DNA of 64,000 nt, taken from NCBI GenBank assembly GCA_910584375.1, contig CAJUAH010000008.1, positions 62,001 through 126,000 on the forward strand, read 5' to 3'. Both the position numbers and the translations under genes were made by a program. The DNA is from an uncultured Acetatifactor sp. (GTDB taxonomy: Bacteria; Bacillota; Clostridia; Lachnospirales; Lachnospiraceae). Positions 39,880 through 48,255 of the stretch are shown here, piece after piece. How positions within the stretch are numbered: position 1 is the stretch's first letter; every line of letters begins with the position of its first letter. The notes below the pieces were generated by a model, which was given only the letters and a program-made list of their open reading frames with translations, had not been told where the DNA came from and did not search any database.

Positions 39880-40470
39880 CACCCCGCAGGCGATATAGGG
39901 AAGAAAGGGAACCGGCGTCTTCAGGTTCCCTTTTTCGTTGACATTACCCTTCAATAGCTGCACCGCTCCCAGCATGGCAAAGGAGACCGCCATATGCAGC
40001 AGCATTGTCAGGAGATTCCCGCCCGCTGCCGCCAGGTACAGGGCGCATATCTGAAAAGCCATCACATCCCCTTCGCCGTACAGGCGCATAAACAGCAGGT
40101 ATTGCAGCAGCGCAAACAGGAGCAGCCCCCATCCGCTCTCGGCCGGGAGAGCGCGCCGGATGCAGAGCCATGCGCCCGCCGCTGCCACAGGAGCCTGCAG
40201 GATATCATATACCTTGCTTGTCTGCGCGTCCGTGACGCCGCACACTGTCAGATAGACGCTCAGCGCCAGATACGCCGACCGGACTCCCGGCGTTTTCGGG
40301 TCGCAGGCATACAGGATATACCCGGCCCCCGCGCCGCCCCCTGCCAGCAGGATCCCTGCCGACTTCCACTCCGCCCGCAGCCCGTGGCGCGGATCCATGG
40401 CCGCGATCAGCCCAAGCACCGCCAGGGACACGGCCAACTGTACCCCCCATACCGTCAAAAACGCAGCCAT
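39865..40470 (-). CDS. A24-type prepilin peptidase
   Basis: A 201-residue membrane protein with about six helices. The two catalytic aspartates of A24 peptidases are visible in VTDAQTSKVYD and GEGDVMAF (GxGD). It lacks the cytosolic N-methylation domain of full PilD, as is usual for TadV/CpaA. It would cleave the leader of the pilin encoded at 46158 and of the TadE-like proteins. It is the last gene of the Tad operon, starting 7 bp after the large secreted protein gene. Confidence 0.85.
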   Translation of the reverse strand: MAAFLTVWGVQLAVSLAVLGLIAAMDPRHGLRAEWKSAGILLAGGGAGAGYILYACDPKTPGVRSAYLALSVYLTVCGVTDAQTSKVYDILQAPVAAAGAWLCIRRALPAESGWGLLLFALLQYLLFMRLYGEGDVMAFQICALYLAAAGGNLLTMLLHMAVSFAMLGAVQLLKGNVNEKGNLKTPVPFLPYIACGVLWFL

Positions 40471-40477
40471 ATCTTCC

Positions 40478-43400
40478 TCATTCCGCTCCCCCCGTTCTCA
40501 GCCTGGTACGCAGCTCATCCAACACATTTCCCGAAACAGTCAGTACCGCCAGCCGGGGATGCTGTTCCAGTGAAGAATCCTTTTTATAGGCCCGGACTGT
40601 GATCTCCGCCGCTGCCTCCGGCGTTCCCAGCGGGATCATAAAGGTCAGGTTCTCTTCATTTATATAATCCGGGATTTCATAGGTATAGACCCTGTCCAGG
40701 GAAGGCTCCAGCCCGGTCATCTCCTCCGGGAACAACACCTCGATCCGTTCCACGTATCCTGTGGCGCGGATGGTCAGCACACCGCTTTCCCCTGCTTTGA
40801 ACACCGGGTCATGGGGTTCCAGCAGACGTTTCAGCTCCACATACAGGGACAGTCCCTGCTTTTCGCTGCTCTCCACCGTCTCATTGCCCACATTGTCCCA
40901 TGCGTGGGCGACCACCGTAAAGGAGCCGCTGAACAGGGCATCCCCCTCTTCCAGCGTCAGGCGCACGCTGCCCGTACCCTGGTCCGCGAACCGTTGGCTG
41001 CTGCCGTTGTCCTGGTTGTATACTTCCACATAGAACTGCGCCAGGCCGCTGCCCTGATCCTCCGCCGTCAGTTCCACCTCCACCGGTCCATTTTCCCATT
41101 GTTTCAAAATATCCAGCTCCCGCAGTTCTTCCATGCCATGGATCCGCGGACCGCTGGCATCCACCAGGAGCCATACGCTGCCCAGCATGTCCTGCCCGTA
41201 GTCCGAAAAGACTCTTTCAGAACCGTTCTCTGCCGCAGCCACAGGGGTCAGCCGCAGCCTGTGACCGTCCAGTTCTTCCGGCGCGTACAGTTTCCGGGTT
41301 ATTTCCAGATCCCTGCATCTGTTGCTGCGCCGGATCACAGTATAGGCGCCGTCCCCCACGCAGGGGCCTCCCTCTGAGACCTTGTACAGCTCTTCTCCCC
41401 GATAGGTATACCTTCCGGGGATCATATCTTCCCGGGCGGGGGCCACGGCGCCCAGTCGCCCTTCCCCGTTCTCCCCGGTCATATCCCGCGCCTCCACATA
41501 CAGATGGGTGACCTGGTAATCCCTGCGGGCGGGGCCGCACAGACTGCCCATAAAGGAGATCTGAAAAGGCGTTCCCTTTCCGCCTTTTACATAGTAGGTA
41601 TTCTCCTCCCCGGCGTGCCAGACCGTATCCTCCAACGCCAGCTCTATCGGTTCTGTCCTGACCGGCCAGGCGATCACCGTCTGCTCCGACAGGGGAATAT
41701 GGAGCGTCTCCCCCAGATTCCCGGCTTTGTCCTGGGCCGCTATATGCAGATATCGCGTCTCCTCTCCCATGGACACGGTCAGAGAGGGACGCTCCCCGGG
41801 ATCCCCATACCATCGGTGGGACTCTCCCACCACGGTTCCCGCTCTGCCGTCCACCACATACCGATATCCCTGCACCTGGGTGGTCAGTGTATTCACCGTG
41901 ACATTGGAGTCGCACAGCACCTTATCCTCTCCCCGCCTGTAGGACTCCACCCGGTGATAGTAGACCGTACCCGTATCCCTGGGTCTGGCAAAAAAGACCC
42001 GTACCCGGTTCTCGTCCACCGCCGCCAGCCGCAGCGTATCCATATCAATCTTTGCGGGCTTTCCCCTGTCCGGGGCCGCCGCGCCGTTTAGCAGGTTCTC
42101 CTCCAGATATCCCAGGGAAACGGCGGTGATCCGCAGGGTTCCGTTTCCGTTCCGGTATCCCTCCTGCCGGGCATAGCTGCTGCCCGCCTCCCCGTTAATA
42201 TAGCTGGAGCCCCCATAAGCGGGGGCGCAGGTCAGCACCTGCCCCTGCTCCAGATCGCATATGCAGGTTCCCTCCAGCCCGCAGCCCGGCTCATATCCCA
42301 ACTGCACGGTACACCTGTCGGGACGACCCTGCCCATAGTTCGTCCCGCAACCGTTGCATATATTCCGGTAGATATCGTTCGTATGTCCCGAACAGCTGTG
42401 ACTGCCGCAGCGCACGCAAAAACAGTGGCTGCCGTCGCTGGCCACATTCCCGTAATAAAAGACCGTGCCGCACTTTTCCCGCCGGAACGATCCGCTGTCA
42501 CAGATCTTTTTCTCCGTGTAACATCCGCCGCCGTTCACCGTATCCCCCCGGTGTATATGGAGACAGCTCTCCTGATGCCAGTGCCGGTTCAGGACGCCCG
42601 CGCTGCCGCCCCGGTATCCGCCTCCGCCTCCGGCCTGCCCGCTCTCTCCGGCGTCTCCCTCCACATTTTTTTGCCCGGAGCCGCCGGGCATACCGTCCAT
42701 TGTCTCCATGGCGCCTCCGCCTCCTCCCGCAATCATCAACAGACCCTGGCGATCCGAGGACAGACGGCTGCTGCCGCCGCCCGCGCCGTAAGCCGTGGCG
42801 GAGCCGCCTCCGCCGTATCCGTTCTGGCCTCCCAGCTCATAGGTCAGCCGTTCTCCCCGGGACAGATAGAAAATCCCCCGGGTCAGGCCGCCTTTTCCTC
42901 CGTGAAACCTTCCGCAATCGCCCCCCTGGGCGCCTGTCAATGACAATTCATAAAAACCGGCGCGGCTTACCTGATAGGTTCCCTGACGTCCCGAATAGTT
43001 TACGCTGTAAGACTGTCCCGTGCTCATACCGCTGTCCTGCGCGGAGCCGATCATTTCCCACGGCCCGTCCTCCGTCCGCTGATACAGCTTATAGCTCTTA
43101 TTGGTGTTGTCCGGCTGGCTCCAGCACAGATTCACCGCTCCCCGGCCCCCGCCCGCGCTGTAATTGTCCTGAGCCCGCAACTGTAACTGTACCCAGCCGG
43201 CATAGAGCGTGATATCCCGTGAAGGGGTGAAACCGTCTCCCGCCGCTCCCGCCGGACGGGTACACTCCGGATCATAATACCAGCCTCCAAAAGACTGTCC
43301 CGTCTTACTGGCCGCGGGCAGCCGGATATCCTGATGAGTATACAGAGCCGTGATCCGGTCTTCCGCTCCCCCCTCCCCCAGATAGCGGTAAACATTCTCC

Positions 43401-44479
43401 TCCAGCCTCCCGTGGAAGGGCAGCGCCATGCTCCATTCTTGAAACCGCAGTGAACCCATGATGCTTTTCACCGGCTCGCCGCCCCTGGTATCAAAGGACA
43501 CTCTGTATCCCGGAGGCGGAATCAGTTTCTCCTCCTCCAGAACGCAGATATCTCCATAGTCCCCCGGCAGGGCCGAGATGCCGGTCTTCCCGTCGTAGCT
43601 GCCCCCTGCGGGATCCACATACAGCACGGAGCGGGCTCTGACCCACTGGGCGTACAGCACCACCTGCCCGTCCTCCCGATCCGAGAGATTGCGGATCCTC
43701 TCTCCGTCCCCATAGCGCTGTCCCGTTCCGTCCGCCCGGGTATTCCAGCCGTCAAAGCGGTAGCCTGTCCTCCGGAAACCGCACAGGGACAGGGTGGTCT
43801 GGGGCGTGACCTCCCGCCCTTCATAGAGCGGCGTGTCATCGTACATATGTATGCTGGGAACCATACAGCCCTTGCCCCCGTTGCTCTCATAGACGACCTC
43901 ATATCGGTTGGCTGATACGGCGGTGCATATATGAGGCGTGATCTCTCTGCCCTGCTCCAGATTGTCGCACCAGGGACACAGATAATAATATCCCGTACCG
44001 GGACGCAGCGCAGGGATCCGTGCCGCTGTATCCGCGCTCATGTAAAACAGAAAATCCGCGGCCTTTTCACCGCAGTCCCGGCAGTAGGGAGTCCAGCCGG
44101 AATAGTATTTGCGCCCACATTTTTTACGGTTGTAAACTACACCGTGGAATACGCCGCCCCCCTCATAGTCATTGTGAATGCATCTGCTGTAGGGATGTGT
44201 CACCTGCCAGTACGCGACCGGTATCTCCTCCTCCCGTTTCCAGCGGTACAGATGCTCTCCCGTTCCCGGCTCGGGCACGCCGCTCCTGTCCTGTGTATGC
44301 ACGGTGACGCCCTCCCCGTACCACACGGCGGAGGTATCTCCCCTGTCCGTAGTGAAAGCGCTGCCGTCGGGGCTGTACCCGATCTGCCCGCCGTCGGCCT
44401 GTACCTGCGCCGCTGTCCCCCACAGCGCCGGACACAGCAGCAGGAGCAGCAGTCCCTTTTTGATCTTCCTCACTCCCAT
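40478..44479 (-). CDS. Giant secreted multidomain protein in the Tad locus
   Basis: A 1333-residue protein. Residues 1-29 are a signal peptide cut after AQVQA. Residues 100-185 hold Cys pairs (CRDCG, CPWCD). Two InlB-type beta-grasp repeats follow, ending in VLYAQW (275-280) and TLYAGW (424-429). A fibronectin III-like part is at 435-485, a glycine-rich beta domain at about 495-635 with GAQGGD and MIAGGGGG, a second Cys-rich part with about 18 Cys at 638-752, and Ig-like domains to the end. No LPxTG anchor or final membrane helix is seen, so it may ride on the pilus. It starts within the end of the CpaB-like gene. A tip adhesin role is inferred. Confidence 0.75.
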   Translation of the reverse strand: MGVRKIKKGLLLLLLCPALWGTAAQVQADGGQIGYSPDGSAFTTDRGDTSAVWYGEGVTVHTQDRSGVPEPGTGEHLYRWKREEEIPVAYWQVTHPYSRCIHNDYEGGGVFHGVVYNRKKCGRKYYSGWTPYCRDCGEKAADFLFYMSADTAARIPALRPGTGYYYLCPWCDNLEQGREITPHICTAVSANRYEVVYESNGGKGCMVPSIHMYDDTPLYEGREVTPQTTLSLCGFRRTGYRFDGWNTRADGTGQRYGDGERIRNLSDREDGQVVLYAQWVRARSVLYVDPAGGSYDGKTGISALPGDYGDICVLEEEKLIPPPGYRVSFDTRGGEPVKSIMGSLRFQEWSMALPFHGRLEENVYRYLGEGGAEDRITALYTHQDIRLPAASKTGQSFGGWYYDPECTRPAGAAGDGFTPSRDITLYAGWVQLQLRAQDNYSAGGGRGAVNLCWSQPDNTNKSYKLYQRTEDGPWEMIGSAQDSGMSTGQSYSVNYSGRQGTYQVSRAGFYELSLTGAQGGDCGRFHGGKGGLTRGIFYLSRGERLTYELGGQNGYGGGGSATAYGAGGGSSRLSSDRQGLLMIAGGGGGAMETMDGMPGGSGQKNVEGDAGESGQAGGGGGYRGGSAGVLNRHWHQESCLHIHRGDTVNGGGCYTEKKICDSGSFRREKCGTVFYYGNVASDGSHCFCVRCGSHSCSGHTNDIYRNICNGCGTNYGQGRPDRCTVQLGYEPGCGLEGTCICDLEQGQVLTCAPAYGGSSYINGEAGSSYARQEGYRNGNGTLRITAVSLGYLEENLLNGAAAPDRGKPAKIDMDTLRLAAVDENRVRVFFARPRDTGTVYYHRVESYRRGEDKVLCDSNVTVNTLTTQVQGYRYVVDGRAGTVVGESHRWYGDPGERPSLTVSMGEETRYLHIAAQDKAGNLGETLHIPLSEQTVIAWPVRTEPIELALEDTVWHAGEENTYYVKGGKGTPFQISFMGSLCGPARRDYQVTHLYVEARDMTGENGEGRLGAVAPAREDMIPGRYTYRGEELYKVSEGGPCVGDGAYTVIRRSNRCRDLEITRKLYAPEELDGHRLRLTPVAAAENGSERVFSDYGQDMLGSVWLLVDASGPRIHGMEELRELDILKQWENGPVEVELTAEDQGSGLAQFYVEVYNQDNGSSQRFADQGTGSVRLTLEEGDALFSGSFTVVAHAWDNVGNETVESSEKQGLSLYVELKRLLEPHDPVFKAGESGVLTIRATGYVERIEVLFPEEMTGLEPSLDRVYTYEIPDYINEENLTFMIPLGTPEAAAEITVRAYKKDSSLEQHPRLAVLTVSGNVLDELRTRLRTGGAE

Positions 44480-45168
44480 AGCTTGACCACCCGCAGAGAT
44501 CCTCTGTACAGTTCACTGTAAAAGAGCTCGGCGGTTCCTTCCTCCAGCAGTACGTTGATCCTGGCCGCAGCGGACAGGGTATCCTGGGGCGGGATCAGAT
44601 TACCGGCGGAGTCAAAGGTCTGGTAGACCATCACGTCGTCCCATACCAGATAGGTCTCTCCCAGTTCCTCATCCACCGTGTAAATATGGATTCTGTCACC
44701 GCTGCGCAGGGTGCCGCTGACCAGCTGATACAGATCTTCGGCCCTGCATCCGGCGATCACGGGATGTTCCAAAGCCGCCCGGAAACTGCCGTTTAAGGTA
44801 AACATTGGCTGTGTGACCATGCTGCCGCCGGGGATGGTTATGGCCGCCTGGGTTCCCACCAGAGCCCGGGGATCCGTCACCGCCTGCCGGGGAATATGCC
44901 CTGTGTCCGCCTGTGTCAGACTGAAGAGAGTCTCCACGTTGTCCGCCGTGATCTCCGTTCCCTTCTCCAGCGTTTCCGCCAGTATCCAGCAGTCTTCTTT
45001 TTCATAGGCGCTCAGAGCGTTCTTCTCCACGTTGAGCAGCACGATATAAGTGACTGCCGCCGCTGTAAACGCCGCCAGGATGATACCGGGCAGGCCACCT
45101 TTATGTCTCTCCGCCGCATTTTTGTCTTCTCTGTCTTTTTTCTCTTTTCTCTTAATCATCTTCCTCAT
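44470..45168 (-). CDS. SAF-domain CpaB/RcpC-like pilus assembly protein
   Basis: A 232-residue protein: charged cytosolic N-terminus, one membrane helix (residues about 26-48) and an outer SAF domain (AETLEKGTEITADNVETLFS, DPRALVGTQAAITIPGGSMV). CpaB/RcpC proteins support pilus assembly in the cell envelope. It overlaps the TadE-like gene before it by 17 nt and the giant protein gene after it by 10 nt. Confidence 0.82.
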   Translation of the reverse strand: MRKMIKRKEKKDREDKNAAERHKGGLPGIILAAFTAAAVTYIVLLNVEKNALSAYEKEDCWILAETLEKGTEITADNVETLFSLTQADTGHIPRQAVTDPRALVGTQAAITIPGGSMVTQPMFTLNGSFRAALEHPVIAGCRAEDLYQLVSGTLRSGDRIHIYTVDEELGETYLVWDDVMVYQTFDSAGNLIPPQDTLSAAARINVLLEEGTAELFYSELYRGSLRVVKLWE

Positions 45169-45814
45169 ACCTCACAATATCCACACTTTTTTGTTTTTCC
45201 GCGTCTAAACGCTGTCCCATAAGCCCCATGACCCGAAAACCCACACGGCTGTACACCGTGGTGTGTTCCACCAGGATGCCGTCCGGCGTCCACACGCTCC
45301 CGGGCGGGGCAGTCTCCTGTCGCAGGCAGTTCCCCTCCCCGTCGTAGGCGTCGATCCGCACCTCCCCGTCCAGCACATTGTAGACGATATATTCCCGGAT
45401 CCATACCCTGCCTGTCAGCAGCTCTTCCCGGGAGCTGTACCCCTCCCCGTCCAGAGCCAGATTGCAGTGCAGCGCGTCCCGGTACACCCGAAAAGCCTCC
45501 TGCGTGTCCTCGATCCGTATCCTGTGGCTCCTGCCGTACTCCCTGACGTCAATCAGGGCGGAGGCCAGGTTGGAGGCCGCCAGAGCGTCCTCCACATAAG
45601 CCCCTGCCGTCATCAGCGTATACACTTTGAATTGGAATACGGCCACGATCAGCACCGTCAGAAACAGGAACATGGACACCACCACGTCCACCTGCCCCGC
45701 CCTGGCACGAGGGCGTGATATGTCCCCGCCTGCGCCGTCAATGCTTGGCCGTGGACATACGCGTCTCTTCCACCGGCACCTCGCGGACTGTAAAAACCGA
45801 CCGAAACAAATCAT
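45152..45814 (-). CDS. TadE/TadF-like pseudopilin
   Basis: An approximately 220-residue protein with one membrane helix, DVVVSMFLFLTVLIVAVFQF, after a basic N-terminus, then a soluble domain; this is the layout of TadE/TadF minor pilins. ATG 45814 has a very strong GGGGGGAGG but at only 3 nt, and would overlap the previous gene by 77 nt; starts at GTG codons around 45690 just before the helix are alternatives. The Gly in RARAGQVDVV could be the prepilin cleavage point, but the usual Glu at +5 is missing. Confidence 0.7.
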   Translation of the reverse strand: MICFGRFLQSARCRWKRRVCPRPSIDGAGGDISRPRARAGQVDVVVSMFLFLTVLIVAVFQFKVYTLMTAGAYVEDALAASNLASALIDVREYGRSHRIRIEDTQEAFRVYRDALHCNLALDGEGYSSREELLTGRVWIREYIVYNVLDGEVRIDAYDGEGNCLRQETAPPGSVWTPDGILVEHTTVYSRVGFRVMGLMGQRLDAEKQKSVDIVRYEEDD

Positions 45815-46148
45815 GTTCCTCCCCCCATATTCTTCCCCGCAGATTGCCCCGGATGCGCAGGATGACGTCGCTGCCATACTGCACGGGCTCCATGGTACTC
45901 CCGGTCAGATCCACGCTCTGCAGCCCGATGGCCTGCAGTTCCTCCAGCATCCGGTTCTTATCCGTTTCCGTCAGGCATCCCACAGACTCCATCTTCAGAA
46001 TATAACGTCTGGACACCTGGCTGATCTGCCCTTTGCGCAGCAGCAGGTCGCTGCAATAGAAATAGGCTGTGGCCACCACCGCCAGCGCCAGTATGCAGAT
46101 ACAGACGGACAGCATATCCAGCACCGATCCCTCTCTTTTTCCTCTCAC
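45738..46148 (-). CDS. TadE / DUF4320-like minor pilin
   Basis: A 136-residue protein beginning GTG with TAGGAGG upstream. The short N-terminus MRGKREGSVLDM leads into a single helix (residues about 8-32), then ISQVSRRYILKMESVGCLT and YGSDVILRIRGNLRG, the pattern of DUF4320/TadE-like proteins in clostridial pilus or conjugation loci. Gly7 before SVLDM may be the prepilin peptidase site. Probably a minor pilin. Confidence 0.75.
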   Translation of the reverse strand: MRGKREGSVLDMLSVCICILALAVVATAYFYCSDLLLRKGQISQVSRRYILKMESVGCLTETDKNRMLEELQAIGLQSVDLTGSTMEPVQYGSDVILRIRGNLRGRIWGEEHDLFRSVFTVREVPVEETRMSTAKH

Positions 46149-46157
46149 GGCAGCCTC

Positions 46158-46358
46158 CTAACCCAGGATCGCCGTCGCCTTCGCTGTCAGCGCGTCCACG
46201 ATCGTACCGATAAACAACTCCAGCTTGTCCTTCATCACCACGCAGAGCAGCAGGGCGATGATGCACAGTCCCACCGTTACCAGCAGGCCGTCGATGCCGC
46301 TGCTCTTGGCTGCAAAAGCTTTATATACTCTGTTTTTCATGTCATGTATTCTTCTCAT
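46158..46358 (-). CDS. Flp/Tad-type small pilin
   Basis: A 66-residue protein with a basic N-terminus, a Ser-Gly junction (AAKSSGIDGLLVTV) and one strong membrane helix, then a short tail. Size, topology and place between TadC and TadE genes fit a type IVb (Flp) major pilin, probably cut after the Gly of KSSG. The canonical Glu+5/Tyr+6 pair is not there, so it is a divergent Flp. ATG 46358 has GGAG 7 nt upstream. A hairpin just before it (46386-46408) may raise its expression over its neighbours. Confidence 0.75.
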   Translation of the reverse strand: MRRIHDMKNRVYKAFAAKSSGIDGLLVTVGLCIIALLLCVVMKDKLELFIGTIVDALTAKATAILG

Positions 46359-46385
46359 ATTTTTTCTCCTTTTTTTATAAGTCTG

Positions 46386-46408
46386 AACAGGCATTTGCCG
46401 AGCCTGTT
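46386..46408 (-). promoter_or_regulatory. Hairpin in front of the pilin gene
   Basis: AACAGGC (46408-46402) pairs with GCCTGTT (46392-46386) across a 9-nt loop, about 28 bp before the pilin start and 30 bp after the tadC stop. Without a T run it is unlikely to be a terminator; a processing or stability stem that sets pilin mRNA level is plausible. Confidence 0.4.
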
Positions 46409-46439
46409 ACAATAATTGCAAAAGGCCGGTTTGCAGTTG

Positions 46440-47288
46440 TCAATAAATCAAAAACATATTGTTCCCAAACATATATTCCACGCAGGCGTACAGCACCACC
46501 GCGATGACCGCGGAGAATATGCCCAACTGATAGAAGGTAATGCTCCGATCCAGCTTTTCCCTGCGCCGCCCCTGCAATGTCAGTTCCATATCCCGGATCT
46601 GGTCCGCGATATCCCCCAGCAGTTCCACCGCCTGTCCCGATTCCATGGCCTGCATGACGGTGATACACAGGGAGTCGATATAGCGGTTGTTAAACTGTCC
46701 CTGAAACCGTTCCAGCGCCTCCTCCATATCCGCCTTCATCACTATGTCCCCCGACAGTGTCTGCAAAGCGTCCCGCAGCCGCGTCTGCTTTACGCTGCCG
46801 TACAGCTCCGCCAGAGCGTCGGTCACATGAACGCCCGCCCGGATCTGTATGGCCAGGGCATTGTAGACCAGATTCAGCTCCGTCAGCATATTTTCATTGT
46901 CTCTGCGGTTCATGCGCTCCAGCAGGAACCCCGGCAGGCAGGCTCCCAGCGCCGCCCCGGCCAGCCCCGCCAGAACTCCCATGGCAAAAAGCCCTGTCAC
47001 CAGACCGGCCCCCGCCAGAACCATGCACAGCGTGAGGTAACTCACGGGATTGATCCAGCCCCCATAGTGGCAGGCCGCGCCGTTCACCCGCAGAAAGTTC
47101 TCCCATTTCTCATAGTCCCACCATCTTCCCTTTTTACGGCGGGCGCGCATACAGACGGTATCGTATGCCTTCAGGACCACCTCTCTCGTCCGTCCCCGGC
47201 GGGCCAGTATGATCCATTCCAGACCTGTCAGCAGCGCCGCCGTCAGTTGTATTCCCTGTAGTATCCTGTGTATCGTAATGTATTTCAT
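46440..47288 (-). CDS. tadC: TadC-like inner-membrane platform protein
   Basis: A 282-residue membrane protein of the type II/IV secretion F-domain family. The core has LTELNLVYNALAIQIRAGVH, GDIVMKADMEEALERFQ and MESGQAVELLGDIADQIRDME, with helices at both ends. With TadB it forms the membrane base on which CpaF polymerises pilin. Confidence 0.87.
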   Translation of the reverse strand: MKYITIHRILQGIQLTAALLTGLEWIILARRGRTREVVLKAYDTVCMRARRKKGRWWDYEKWENFLRVNGAACHYGGWINPVSYLTLCMVLAGAGLVTGLFAMGVLAGLAGAALGACLPGFLLERMNRRDNENMLTELNLVYNALAIQIRAGVHVTDALAELYGSVKQTRLRDALQTLSGDIVMKADMEEALERFQGQFNNRYIDSLCITVMQAMESGQAVELLGDIADQIRDMELTLQGRRREKLDRSITFYQLGIFSAVIAVVLYACVEYMFGNNMFLIY

Positions 47289-47313
47289 AGTTATCGGTCT
47301 CTTTCTCCTTTCG

Positions 47314-48255
47314 TCAGTCCAGCATTCTCACCTGCCGATAGAACAGCAGCAGTATCACGGCGATCACGGTCAGAGCGCCCAGTCCCGGCAGGGTGTGCAG
47401 CAATATCTCCCCCAGAGGAATACCCACCAGGGACTCCAGCGCTTTCAGGATCACCACGGTCATCGCGCCCAGGATCAGCATATTGATCCATGCCTCCCTG
47501 GCCAGGGCTTTTCGTTCCTGCCGCAGCCGGGTATATTCCCGGAGGGATCGCCTGCTCTGGGATACCAGAACGGTAAGATCCGCGCAGTAGCGCAGGCTGA
47601 TCTCCAGATTACGCGCCAGCTCCCGGAACTTGGGATGCTGGATCTTCTCCGCCATGGCCAGCAGGGCGATGCTGGTGTCTCCGGAGGTCTGGGCCTCATA
47701 ATAGCAGGCGTCCAGCACCCCCCGCAGCGGCTCTCCCATATAGGGACTTACCTGTCCCAGCACTGCCGTGATCTCACCGGAGGTAATGCTGTAGTTGCCC
47801 AGAAAATCCAGCAGTTTCATCAGGTTTTCGTCCGTGGCGTTGTAATTGCGCTCCATTCCCCGATTCAGCGCCAGCCAGACCAGCAGCCACAAGCCGCCTG
47901 CCGCCATGAGAGCGCCCGGCCAGGCCGCCCCCAAAAGCAGCGCCAGAAAATAAACGCCCGCGCCCGCCGCCAGATTGACCGCGATCCATATCTCCGGCGT
48001 CAGAAAGGGGAAACGGCCGACGATGCCGCTGTAGAGTAAACGCTGCTCCATGCGCTGCCAAAAACCCTTTTTGCCCCGCAGCAGCTGCAGACTGCGCCTG
48101 TTGTCCTGCACCCTCTTAGCGGCCGCGGCCTCCAGGGAGTCATAAGCCCTGTGCCACAGCAGGCGCAGGATGCTGCCCTGCCGGATCCACCAAAACAGCG
48201 CCGTAAACCCCGCCGTCAGCTCCGCCAGCAGCAGTATCTTCATAGAGTCGTTCAT
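47314..48255 (-). CDS. tadB: TadB-like inner-membrane platform protein
   Basis: A 313-residue T2SSF-type membrane protein: N-terminal helix, a pair of helices around residues 85-125 (IWIAVNLAAGAGVYFLALLL), the F domain (LGNYSITSGEITAVLGQVSP, SGDTSIALLAMAEKIQ) and two C-terminal helices. ATG 48255 with GGAGATG upstream overlaps the end of cpaF by 116 nt in another frame, an unusually long overlap. Confidence 0.85.
   Translation of the reverse strand: MNDSMKILLLAELTAGFTALFWWIRQGSILRLLWHRAYDSLEAAAAKRVQDNRRSLQLLRGKKGFWQRMEQRLLYSGIVGRFPFLTPEIWIAVNLAAGAGVYFLALLLGAAWPGALMAAGGLWLLVWLALNRGMERNYNATDENLMKLLDFLGNYSITSGEITAVLGQVSPYMGEPLRGVLDACYYEAQTSGDTSIALLAMAEKIQHPKFRELARNLEISLRYCADLTVLVSQSRRSLREYTRLRQERKALAREAWINMLILGAMTVVILKALESLVGIPLGEILLHTLPGLGALTVIAVILLLFYRQVRMLD

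Noticed and set aside
45738..45877. Longer N-terminus for the TadE/TadF-like gene, starting at 45877
   Set aside because: It would extend the overlap with the previous gene to 140 nt without a ribosome binding site; ATG 45814 or a later GTG is more credible.
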